A DNA stretch of 64,000 bases from Actinomucor elegans (Eukaryota > Mucoromycota > Mucoromycetes > Mucorales > Mucoraceae): NCBI GenBank assembly GCA_026027325.1, contig JAMSLZ010000018.1:310001-374000 (forward strand). Direction: 5' to 3'. Of the stretch, positions 54,863 through 64,000 are shown in pieces (within the stretch, counting starts at the first letter, position 1; each line of letters begins with the position of its first letter). The translations under genes were made by a program, and so were the position numbers. The notes under the pieces were generated by a model. That model was not told the origin of the DNA. It did no database searches and worked only from the letters and a program-made list of their open reading frames with translations.

Positions 54863-57800
54863 TTAGATATCAATACCAGGTGGAGGTCTCGATCCTTTGC
54901 TTTCTTGATCATTAGAAGGAGGTTGACGGCGCGGATCGTAACCTGACGAACCACTATTACTAGAAACTCCATAATTATCCAACATACTCTGAACTACTAG
55001 AGGGTTAATAGTTAGAAATACGTTTCACGAGCAGGTTAGGCTATCCTACCATTCATTTCATCGCTACTGCTTGCAAAAAACTGCTGTTGCTGTTGCTGCT
55101 GCTGCTGTTGCTGTTGATGGTCATGCTTTGGAGGCGTATTACGAGGAACAAATCCACCACCAGGGTTAGTTTGTGTATAATTACCAAGATGGCTAAAAGG
55201 TTGATTGGCTTGGAACGAAGGCGAAGTCTGGAAAGGAGGACGGCCTGTATTGAAATGCGATTCAAGCATAGGCTCAGGCATCGATTGGCTGGATTTAAGA
55301 GATCCAGTAGTAGTACTAGTAGGCGATGGATCATTGTATGGATTAAAATCAGTAGTTGTGCTGGCAGGCATATGCATTGGAGGATAGAATACACCAGCTG
55401 TATTCTCATTAAATCTCTATTGAAACAGTTAGATCCAGTTTCCCATCTGCTTTACAAACTTACTCTCATATCACTTGGTGCATTGGCATAGTTGCCTGTT
55501 ATGTTTCTACGTGTGCTAGAAGGTGGGCTGGTCATGGCAGCGGGTGCAAATGCTGCAGATCGACGATTAGGTATCTGAGTAGGCGTAGACCAGATATCTG
55601 TTGTAGGTGCGGTGGGCATTGCTTGAGGAAATCCAAAATTAGAACCACCAGGTGGCATGCTCATACGCTGGTAACGGTAGTTGGAAATGACTGCTCGTTC
55701 TTGGTCAGTCAGATCCATAGGAGCATCAAAAATGGCACGTATATTGCTATCACTTCCATTGGATTGTACGGACGTGGAGGTAGAAGGCGCTGGTTGCTGC
55801 TGCATATTCAACGGAGTCCAACCGCTATCATCAGTCGTATTTTGGAAATTGAAAAACTGATAAGCCTGTGGAGAAGTCGTGTTATTGCCGCTGGTAAGAT
55901 TGTTATTACCAGATGATGTATAGATTGTATCATTGGATGAACGCATCATGGAAACAGAAGAAGTACCACCGAGAATAGGTGGAGATGTATGCTTCAAAAG
56001 CGAGGAAGAGTCTAACAAGCTGGTACTGCTACTGGCGCTCAAATTGCTCTTCTTTGTTGACAATGACTGTTTCTTCTCTACTACAGCGAACAACGCATCA
56101 GCAGTTGTGTTATCATCCAACGCAACATGCTGGCTCTGAAGGAAATCAATGACTCTACTCAAAGCACCGTGTAGCGCAGTCATGATCTTGTCCTTGGTCA
56201 TGTTTAATCGAATAAAACCACCTCGGTCCTTTAGAAAGCGCGTTTCTACAAAGACATTGTCTTGACGAAGAGCTTGGACCACCTGCTCTTGGAACAATTC
56301 AGAATCAACAGCTTCAGTAAAAGAAGAAGTAGGAGGAACATGCAAATCGTATGCTTCGGGCACGATGCTTTCCATCATTTTGAAGGCCAAGCCCATATGA
56401 GCTTCAGGACCAAGCAATTCGACAGTGTTACTGGCTAATTCAGCATCAGGCCAGAGTACCTGCGTGTTGGTCTTCTTGATCAATTCTTCAGCAATAAAAG
56501 TATCTTGATATTCATGAATCATATCTCGATGAAATCCAAAAGGGATCTCAATGGTTTCAATTACATAGTCGCGGTCTTTTGGGTGGATCAATTCCATGAC
56601 GGCGTGTCTCAAGTTATCGAGGTTGATCTGATTCTTCATTGGTGTACGAGCCACGACATTATCTTCATTGTTGTAATATCCACCTAAAGAAGCAAACTCT
56701 TCAGTATTGGAAAACTTGACATAGACGCCGTATTTTTTCATGATGCGCTGAATGTTCTTGCCACCAACACCAATAATGCGTTTATGATAGGACTCAGGTA
56801 CATAGAATGAAATTTCGGCAGGCAATTCTTCTTGAAGCAATGTCAATCCATCCAAAGCTTTAGTGAAACTGGTGCTTTCTACTTCGATAATAAAGTTATA
56901 GTCGTTGATGAAAGGCATAAATCGAATTTTAGCGCCAGAGGTCTTCATGATCTTGTTGATTTTGCCGTTCTTTTTTCCAGATATAAAGTCGCGTTGATCA
57001 TTGGAAGATTCGACTCGAAAGATGGTGTATTGATGAAATACTTGAAGAAATTGCATTTCTTGCAGTCTTTGGTACACGTTTCGAATAGCGCGTTCCGCAC
57101 CCAGTACTTCAATACAGCCAGGATCTGTCTTGTAAATGACATCCGAGCCAGATACTTGAGATAGCTGAGAAACAAGGCTAGATAAATTTGAAGTAGAATC
57201 AAAGAACGTATGAGCACCGGCTGAATCATAAATGGCACCGTCGTGATTATTAAAGTAAAAGCAAGCTTCGTATATATTGCAAGCTTGAAAGTTCAAAGCA
57301 CGAAGAGTGCGTTCAGCATTTACTCTGTTTTCTGCATAGACAGTAACGCGATTATCTCCAGAGCCAATGGGTGGAAATTCAATATAAGCGCCTATTTGTA
57401 TGTTAGTGTTTGTTTACTGAATATAGACGCATTTACCATTATCGTGCATTATTTTACGCAATTCATCGCGTCTATGTAATAAGAGCCAATCCATTTTTCT
57501 TGCATAAAGCGCAGTATCTTTGTGATACATTGATTTTGCCTGTCAAAACTCAATTTGAGTGTTTTTGGTAAGGTAAACAATAACAAACCTACTTTTTGAA
57601 CTGCTAACTTATTCAGCATATCTTTTACTCGTGAAACATGATTGGCTTCACCCGTGATATAGATGGCTGGAATATCTTCGTCATTATTAGTATTAGTAGT
57701 AGTTGTATCATTATTAGTTGTATCATGTTGAGTATGAGGTGTATTCGCAAAAGGCGAAGGGAAATAAATGTTGGTTGAAGTTTCTTCAATAATTGGTAAT

Positions 57801-58473
57801 AATCCAGCTCGCTTTCTACCACAAATCAGATATTGAAGTTTGAGAGGTATTCGAACAATTTCAGTTTTGAAGGATTTCTATAGGACCGTTAATCGGAGTT
57901 TGATTTCCGAGACTTGTTTTCCTTACCATTACTTCATCCATCACCACGAGAACGCGCACACGACATTGTTCTACCTGTACAGGAAGACCGACGATCTCGA
58001 TTTTGGCGGTATTGTCTGAAATGAGAGAAGAAACGCCGAGCTTTTCGGGGACAATGGTGATCTTGGTGCCAAGTTCTTTTTCTAGATTCTCGAAATGATT
58101 CGCCAACAATGATAGTTTAGAAGTTGGAGGCATCTTGAATGATAACTTGATCTATTTTAAAAAAAAAATAATGGTGATAAAGTCAGTAAAGATACGATGA
58201 TACATGATGAGAGCGCACCTCGAGTGGACACTGAGCAAGTAAATCGCCACGCGCTTCCATTAAAGCTTGGGCGGGGCCGGTCAACGAAAGATTATACTCT
58301 GGATTGGAAAGCTGCTTTGTTGATTTGGAAACGACGGATATTTGACAGCCTCTTTCTGTCATTATTTTCTGACATGTCTCTTTCAAGTCTGATAGGATTG
58401 TAGCTTCATCAAATAGATATTGGGTGTATTGACCCGAGACGGGTGGTGCGTAGCAAAATGACAGCGCAGCCAT
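54863..58473 (-). CDS. Multi-KH-domain RNA-binding protein
   Basis: Seven exons on the complement: 58219-58473, 57927-58151, 57593-57877, 57437-57539, 55464-57391, 55050-55416 and 54863-54996, 1098 aa. Several KH-like modules are visible; the clearest has the GxxG loop in RIIGVGGKNIQRIMKKYGV (about residue 500), and another contains SGKKNGKINKIMKTSGAKI. KH domains bind short single-stranded RNA motifs. The GKKNGKINKIM segment and overall layout recall a poorly studied fungal KH group that I believe includes yeast YLL032C and fission-yeast Mug60; this link is from memory and moderate. The last 350 residues are Ser/Asn/Pro-rich and disordered, with a run of about 12 Gln encoded by mixed CAA/CAG. 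No signal peptide. Likely a cytoplasmic mRNA-binding regulator. Confidence 0.82.
55078..55116 (-). repeat. Coding CAG/CAA repeat (polyglutamine)
   Basis: On the complement it encodes about 12 consecutive Gln near the C-terminus of the KH protein. Mixed CAA and CAG codons limit slippage. Confidence 0.85.
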
Positions 58474-59318
58474 ATAATAATGTGTCGCGTTTGTAAGAAG
58501 AAAGAAGAAAAAGAAAATTTTTAAAACATGCGAAGGAGAGTTTAACTAAAAAAAAAAATTGAGAAAAAAAAGAGGCTCGGTTGGTGAGAAACATAGTGAA
58601 TAAGAGTAAATCACATCTATTCAAACACTCTTGCGACGTTCTTTGAAATAAATGGTACATGTCCAATCAGTCAGTAGCCCAATTCCCGACTACGTCTTTA
58701 TGTTCATCCTTTTTTCTCTCACTACTATCCAATTCAACACAAAAAGTGCACAACTATCAAATTAACGTCCATTGGTCATGTTTGAGACGACGTCACCTCG
58801 CGTGTACAAGCCCTGATCCGATATATAACAGAATGACACTTTTACCGCGTAAAAATTGAAAAATGTATCCGAACAAACAAACTGTCACAAAAAGTATACT
58901 TTTACCGAGGTTAAATCTAAAACGAATCATGAACCCGAGCAAGGAAGCGCGTTACGGACCCTCAAATCAAAAAAGATATATATACTATATCCAGACCCTT
59001 TGCCGCAGTGAACTCAGCGCGTAAAAAACTGCTGATATCCGACATTTCTCCAAACTTTCTAAATCAAGTCTGTAACACAGGTCTGATCAAATAGTGACAC
59101 CTCAAAAAGAACAATGTAACCAATGAGTAAGGTTACATATTTTATATATGTACTTCATAGCGTCATAGTGTGTTGGAACAACATTCATCCCATGCGTTCT
59201 ATTATCAACCACTCCGAACATTAGTCGTTTTGATGCTTGGCTCCGAAAAGTAAAAATAGTTTAGCAGTAAGATGTAATATCGCAACATTTGCTCGGACAA
59301 ACCACTGCTTATTCGCGT

Positions 59319-59555
59319 ATGAGCCACCTAAACAATGCTTTGCTAGAATATAGATCTACGAGACAAATCGCTAGATTGATCAAGATTTTAAACAAACATT
59401 CGTTTTTTAAAAAAAAAAGACATTGTACAGATCAAAAAGTAATCAAGTTAATCAAAGGATTGCTAGTTGCAGTAGCTCATTTTAAACATGAACTACTAAC
59501 CAGATGCGCCATTAGATCATTGCATGCGTCAAAATGTGCTGCTCCAAATTTCTAG
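59319..59555 (+). CDS. Small basic hypothetical protein (78 aa), doubtful
   Basis: ATG-initiated ORF with a basic, helix-prone composition (RQIARLIKILNKHSFFKKK), two cysteines near the end and no signal peptide or domain. Isolated in a large spacer and not supported by splice or family evidence; it may be chance. Confidence 0.2.
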   Translation: MSHLNNALLEYRSTRQIARLIKILNKHSFFKKKRHCTDQKVIKLIKGLLVAVAHFKHELLTRCAIRSLHASKCAAPNF

Positions 59556-59809
59556 GCTGGACAAAAAATCTGTGGAAATTTGAAACCATAAAATGTGAAC
59601 ATGCTTCTTGGTGCTTTGTAATTTTCATGTAACCTGTATGTAGGGAGATGAATTGGAGAGGACAGTATTGGCAAATAAATTCAACTATTGACGGCCAATA
59701 AAACTCGTTTCACTTTTGGCGTTCGAGCTCTATATCAATTTCATGGTTAATTATGAGTAAATAGAGTATATTAATTGTACTTTAGTGCACGAAGCTTCTA
59801 TAAATGTAA

Positions 59810-59890
59810 AGACTCATTCTGAGTATGGATTGCTTATCAGAAGCGACATTTGACCAGAATCGATCGAGAGATCGGTTGATTATTAGATCT
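59810..59890 (+). repeat. Dispersed ~75-bp element, best-preserved copy
   Basis: CTCATTCTGAGTATGGATTG, then CTTATCAGAAGCGACATTTG, then ACCAGAATCGATCGAGAGAT and GATTATTAGATCT. Used as the guide for the consensus. Confidence 0.75.
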
Positions 59891-60742
59891 AATTCAAAAA
59901 TTTTAAAAATTTTACCGTGAATGGGAGCAGCCAGTATAAACAAGATAGTACTTTAGAATTTTTTTTTAATAAAAAATAGTGAAGAGGGTGTGAAACTATT
60001 TTGAATAGGGCAGGCATGCTTTTTCGTAATGTTTATAATGCACTACTGGATTGCATAATTATAAAATAAAATAAAATAAAATAAAAAATAAAAAAAGGCA
60101 ACTCATTAGAAAAAATGTACTTTATGCTATATATTACCTGAAATTCAAAGCTTGTTATCAGATAGTTGGTGATTTAACTAAGATTGTATACTTTCATGGA
60201 TGTCTTCTACTGAGGACACCATAATTCAGTGGCCGCAATTCAAATGAAACAGGTGTACTAAGTTATTAGCGACTGAACTGATGTAATAACGTCAACTTGG
60301 AGCTGTTATAGACACTAGATGCATACTTGATTAAATTACTAAAACTAACGCTGTCCTATCAATTGAATCGTAATTATGAAAAAAAAATTATGCATAAGAG
60401 TATATTCAAGCCATGTCTTCATTAACAAAGCACAATAAAAGTGCTTGTTGTCGTATTTAATATATAACTTGACTAAACAAACGCCTTAGTAGATTAAATT
60501 GCAATTAAAATGTAGTTTTAGTAGTTTTCCAAGCAAAAGAATAAAAAGTAGGTTCACGTTAAACAGTAAACTCTAATTTAAGAGATAGGCTTGCTAGCTA
60601 TTGACAAAATACAAGTTATCTAGTAACTATATCAGCCATACATATGACTACCTAGTAACTGAACGAATAACAAATAGAAGCAACCCAATTACCTCATACG
60701 TGTAGTCACAGATTACTTGGAGTCATCATCAGAAAGAACCTG

Positions 60743-60746
<4 letters not shown>

Positions 60747-60778
<32 letters not shown>
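60747..60778. repeat. Poly(T) tract
   Basis: About 32 consecutive T, 500 bp upstream of the DnaJ gene. Confidence 0.9.
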
Positions 60779-60781
<3 letters not shown>

Positions 60782-61281
60782 AAGCATTCCTTTTGATTTA
60801 TCGGATGCCGTTTGAATCATTTTATTTAGATAGCACAAAGGCTGCACCAGCCCCCCCCCCCTATTTGCCAGGAGGAAGAGGGGGTATGCAAAAATACATC
60901 TTATTGGTCTAAAAAAAAGCAAACTAGTTTTGTAGCTAAAACTAATTACTCCGAGAATCTTCTGGTACCTTTCTACAGGATGACCTAAGGCGTGATCCTC
61001 AGATAGATAGCTAGATATATATATATATATACGTCGAGCTGACCAATCTTGGTCTTTGGTTATATACGTGTAACCAAATGAATTCATCAACTAATCTGCG
61101 CATTGTTATTGTGCAACTGGCCATAGATGACCAATCAAATCCGCAGAGAAAGATCAAGAATCTTGTGGAAAGAAAAATTTTTATTTCAATTAACGCCTAG
61201 TGGGTTTAAAGGAGAAAAAGCTAGAACTTGGACCAAATTGAACCTTCTCTCTTTTAGTATTTACAATAATTAGTAGAAATC

Positions 61282-62623
61282 ATGGTTAGAGAAACAAAGT
61301 TTTACGATGTCTTGGGTGTCAGTCCTGATGCTTCCGAAAGTGAGCTTAAGAAGAGTTACAGAAAGTTGGCTTTGAAATATCACCCTGATAAGGTACATTA
61401 AGCTCATCTTGCAATGGATAATCTAAGCTAATATACTCATCTAGAATCCTGAAGCCGGTGACAAATTCAAGGAGATCTCTCATGCTTATGAAATTCTTTC
61501 TGATCCCGAAAGACGTCAAATGTATGACCAATATGGTGAGGAGGGATTAAATGGTGGACCTGGTGGTATGGGTGGTATGGATGCCGAAGATCTCTTTTCT
61601 CAGCTCTTTGGTGGTGGTTTCGGTGGTGGAGGTCGCAGAGGCCCTCAAGGTCCTCGTCGTGGTAAAGATATGGTCCACGCTCTTAAAGTGAGTCTTGAAG
61701 ATCTCTACAACGGCAAGACCAGTAAGCTTGCTTTGCAAAAACACATTCTCTGTCCCAAGTGTGAAGGCAGAGGCGGTAAAGAAGGTTCTGTACATAAATG
61801 TAAGACCTGTAATGGTCAAGGTATTCGTTTAGTCACCCGTCAAATGGGTCCTATGATTCAACAAATGCAACAAACTGTAAGTCTAAACAATGGGCCACGA
61901 TGAATTGAAACTAATAGATATATACATACATAGTGTGCACCATGTCAAGGTACTGGTGAAGTCATTGATGAGAAAGATCGCTGTCAAGGATGTGGCGGTA
62001 AGAAGGTTGTTGGTGAAAAGAAGATTCTCGAAGTCTTTATCGATAAGGGCATGCGTGATGGACAAAAGATTACATTCAGCGGTGAAGGTGACCAAGCTCC
62101 CAATATCATTCCTGGTGATATCATTATTGTTATTGATGAGAAGCCTCATCCCCACTTCAAGCGTCAAGGAGATGATTTGGTCTTTGAAGCAAAGATCGAT
62201 TTATTGACTGCTCTTGCTGGTGGTAAATTTGCTATACCCCATCTTGACGATCGTGTTCTTATGGTGAATATCTTGCCTGGTGAAGCCATTAAGCCTAATG
62301 ACTTGAAGGTCATTCCTAATGAAGGTATGCCTGCTTACCGTACTCACACTCATGGTCATCTCTTTGTCAAATTTACCATTGATTTCCCTGAACCTAACTG
62401 GACTACTCCCGAGAACATTGCTGCCCTTGAAAGTATCTTACCTCCTCGCCCAGCACTGCCTTCCTTCGGTGATAAACACATTGATGATGTTGTTATGGCT
62501 GATTCTGACCAATACCAAAGAAGCTCAAGACAAGGTGCAGGTGCTGCTCACGCTCATGATGGATATGAAGATGAAGATGATCACCATGGTGCTGGCCCCG
62601 GTGTTCAATGTGCTCAACAATAG
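61282..62623 (+). CDS. YDJ1: Class A DnaJ/Hsp40 co-chaperone, Ydj1-type
   Basis: Stimulates Hsp70 ATPase and delivers substrates, in the cytosol and at ER/mitochondrial surfaces. Three exons, 61282-61392, 61445-61876 and 61934-62623, encode 410 aa. J-domain at residues 5-65 with the HPD triad at 34-36 (KYHPDK, at the exon 1 end). A Gly/Phe-rich region follows ([20 protein letters not shown]). Four CxxCxGxG zinc repeats are present: [24 protein letters not shown] and CQGCGGKK, the third split off by intron 2. The C-terminal substrate domain is complete. The protein ends in CAQQ, a CaaX box for farnesylation, as in yeast Ydj1, so membrane tethering is expected. Codon bias is strong, indicating high expression. 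Confidence 0.96.
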
Positions 62624-62897
62624 ATTTTATTATTATGTATAAAAAAAAGTAGAAAACGATATGATGCGATAGCAAAGGAAATAAATAGCATGCAGTACCT
62701 TCATTGTGATTTTGTATTGAACGATTAGCCTTGAAACGGTACATGATCTTTGTTGTTTGCCATTTTTTCTTTCTTTTCATGTTCAGTAGTACAGGACGCG
62801 TTCCTTACACATCATAGCATACTAGATGAGCTTATGCGACTTGGAAATACTTTGAAAGTCTAATAAGAAATCTAAGGAGAGATGCTTTTACTATTCA

Positions 62898-62979
62898 ATA
62901 CAGCAGCTCATTCTGAGTATGGTATGCTCATTGGATGTGGCATTTGACCATAATCATCTGAGAGATTTATCGATCCATT
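62898..62979 (+). repeat. Dispersed ~75-bp element
   Basis: GCTCATTCTGAGTATGGTAT, then GCTCATTGGATGTGGCATTT, then GAGAGATTTATCGATC. Preceded by ATACAGCA, also found before the next copy. Confidence 0.7.
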
Positions 62980-63079
62980 CAATCAAGCCCAATATTAAAT
63001 GTATATAATTTACATTTTATCCCTAAAATATAGTATACTCTTATAGGATTCAGTTAAATTATAATTCCATGTAAAGGAT

Positions 63080-63155
63080 ACAGCAGTTCATACTGAGTAT
63101 GAACTACTAATTAATTGTGTCATTAAACCAAAATCAATCGAAAAATTTACCAAGG
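63080..63155 (+). repeat. Dispersed ~75-bp element
   Basis: CAGTTCATACTGAGTATGAA then TAATTAATTGTGTCATTAAA and AATCAATCGAAAAATTTACC; 179 bp after the previous copy, with the shared left flank GGATACAGCAG. Confidence 0.65.
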
Positions 63156-63598
63156 TTGGAAATGAACAATCCTGAAGAGATCGTAATGGTATCACCTTGG
63201 GCATAGATTTTTTTTTTAAAAGCGTCGCATTCTTTCTTAGAATGCGAAAATGGATTATTGAGAGTTATTTTAATAATTTCGTAACCTTAGTATACTTGAA
63301 AATATGCAGCTGCATTTTTTCCGTAGATTTTAATTGTATACAAAACGCTTGCAGTTATGGTCGCATTTGTATATCATCAAAGACCATAATGAATCTTTTT
63401 TTGCTTGCAAAAAAAAAAAAAAAAAAAAAAAGGAAGCAGAGTAAATTCCCGACAGCCAATCAAAACGACCCATTAACTGCGCGTTATTTGATCAACTGTA
63501 ACTTGTTTCTGCGCATTACAAAAGACAAATAGGCTCCATCCAACCTCATCCTATTAGCATACATTCGCTTAAAAAAAACGACTCGTTTATTTAATATT

Positions 63599-64000
63599 TT
63601 AAGAGAGTTCAGCAGCCTTTTGATACAAACTAGAAACAACCTTGTCAACTTGTTTCAAAGTTTCAATAGCAGCTTCATAAGTCTTGTCTTCTTCAGGTTC
63701 TTCGAATACAATTAAGCAGCCAGCACCTTGATCGAGAATACCGTGAAACTTTTTATCCAAAATCATTTGTGATAACTTGGCTTCGACTTGTTGTGTAGGT
63801 AACTTGACCATGTCGGCAATATGGCTGATTTCAACGCGGGAGAAAGGTTCAATGATACGAACCAAGTTTTGCTCCAAAAGAGTATCGTATAATGCTGCAA
63901 GTTGAGTACGAATAATAGGGTCATTGTTCAATTCGTTTGTATAGGTGGCTAAAGCTGTTTCAAACTCTTGCAAGTTTCTATTCTTGTGAGCATGAGCTAC
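63599..64000 (-). CDS. RPN6: 26S proteasome lid subunit Rpn6 (PSMD11), 3' part
   Basis: Rpn6 is a PCI-domain scaffold subunit that links the proteasome lid to the 20S core. Only the last 133 codons are in the window, on the complement, with the frame open to the window edge. The text covers the winged-helix part of the PCI domain: [54 protein letters not shown] and [20 protein letters not shown], which match Rpn6 closely, plus the C-terminal helix. CSN4 and Rpn5 share the fold but not the [16 protein letters not shown] and [13 protein letters not shown] wording. No intron is seen in this part. Confidence 0.93.
   Translation of the reverse strand, partial: VAHAHKNRNLQEFETALATYTNELNNDPIIRTQLAALYDTLLEQNLVRIIEPFSRVEISHIADMVKLPTQQVEAKLSQMILDKKFHGILDQGAGCLIVFEEPEEDKTYEAAIETLKQVDKVVSSLYQKAAELS

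Larger units (their letters stand above)
58474..61281. other. Long intergenic region
   Basis: Promoters of the KH gene (left) and the DnaJ gene (right). Holds one dispersed-repeat copy (59810-59890), AAAAT pentamers (60057-60095), a T tract of about 32 (60747-60778) and a run of C near 60850. The ORF 59319-59555 is listed separately. Nothing else recognised. Confidence 0.55.
62624..63598. other. Intergenic spacer with repeat pair
   Basis: Between the DnaJ and Rpn6 3' ends. Contains two dispersed-repeat copies and an A tract of about 23 nt (63409-63431). The ORF at 63197-63532 is crossed by that tract and is not judged real. Confidence 0.6.

Noticed and set aside
63197..63532. 111-codon ORF
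   Set aside because: Runs through a 23-nt A tract encoding poly-Lys and has no other coding sign.
1..64000. CRISPR array, viral insertion or biosynthetic cluster
   Set aside because: No regular direct repeats with spacers, no viral genes, and neighbouring genes belong to unrelated pathways.

Overview
The window looks like nuclear DNA of an early-diverging filamentous fungus, most likely Mucoromycota (Mucorales-like). It is AT-rich, genes are separated by one to a few kilobases of AT-rich spacer, and genes are broken by many short GT-AG introns (mostly 45-130 nt) with some very small exons. The genus cannot be named from this sequence. No viral, plasmid, CRISPR or rRNA locus was seen. Exon joins were worked out by hand from splice consensus, reading phase and family motifs; every multi-exon model reported is in frame from end to end.

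Layout. 1-2750: M13 neprilysin-like peptidase (5' end outside). 3523-4442: AT-hook protein. 5318-6329: PPPDE/DeSI-type thiol peptidase. 6706-7824: heat-shock-factor-type transcription factor. 9930-10891: decayed CENP-B/Tigger-like transposase. 11697-12752: SWIM zinc-finger protein. 13941-14769: small AMPK/glycogen-binding-domain protein. 15106-15738: two-span membrane protein. 17344-18290: complex I subunit NDUFS7. 19797-20507: secreted protein with dibasic sites. 24099-25953: Ser/Thr/Pro-rich mucin-like membrane protein. 26139-27337: RING-CH (MARCH) membrane E3. 27438-28548: ribosomal protein uS3. 30126-31007: two small ORFs. 32111-33043: Pho85/CDK5-type kinase. 33088-35007: chaperonin subunit CCT6. 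36889-38307: Myb/SANT-like protein. 38414-39603: secreted protein with two cysteine-rich modules. 39682-41681: ACSF3-like acyl-CoA synthetase. 43165-46776: insulysin-type M16 peptidase. 48864-50271: tandem pair of small secreted cysteine-rich proteins. 52338-54512: PDK1-type kinase with PH domain. 54863-58473: multi-KH RNA-binding protein. 61282-62623: Ydj1-type DnaJ. 63599-64000: 3' end of proteasome lid subunit Rpn6.

The genes do not form one pathway. Housekeeping genes (translation, proteostasis, respiration, signalling) alternate with lineage-specific secreted or surface proteins. Several convergent neighbours lie 44-110 nt apart (CDK/CCT6, RING-CH/RPS3, Myb-like/secreted protein), so their 3' UTRs probably overlap.

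The most unusual signal lies between genes. A degenerate element of roughly 75 bp, with a core rich in GATC words, recurs about nineteen times in both orientations, only outside genes, and often as pairs or short arrays spaced about 120-185 bp apart. The other notable locus is the duplicated cysteine-rich secreted pair, whose upstream noncoding DNA looks better conserved than the coding sequence.
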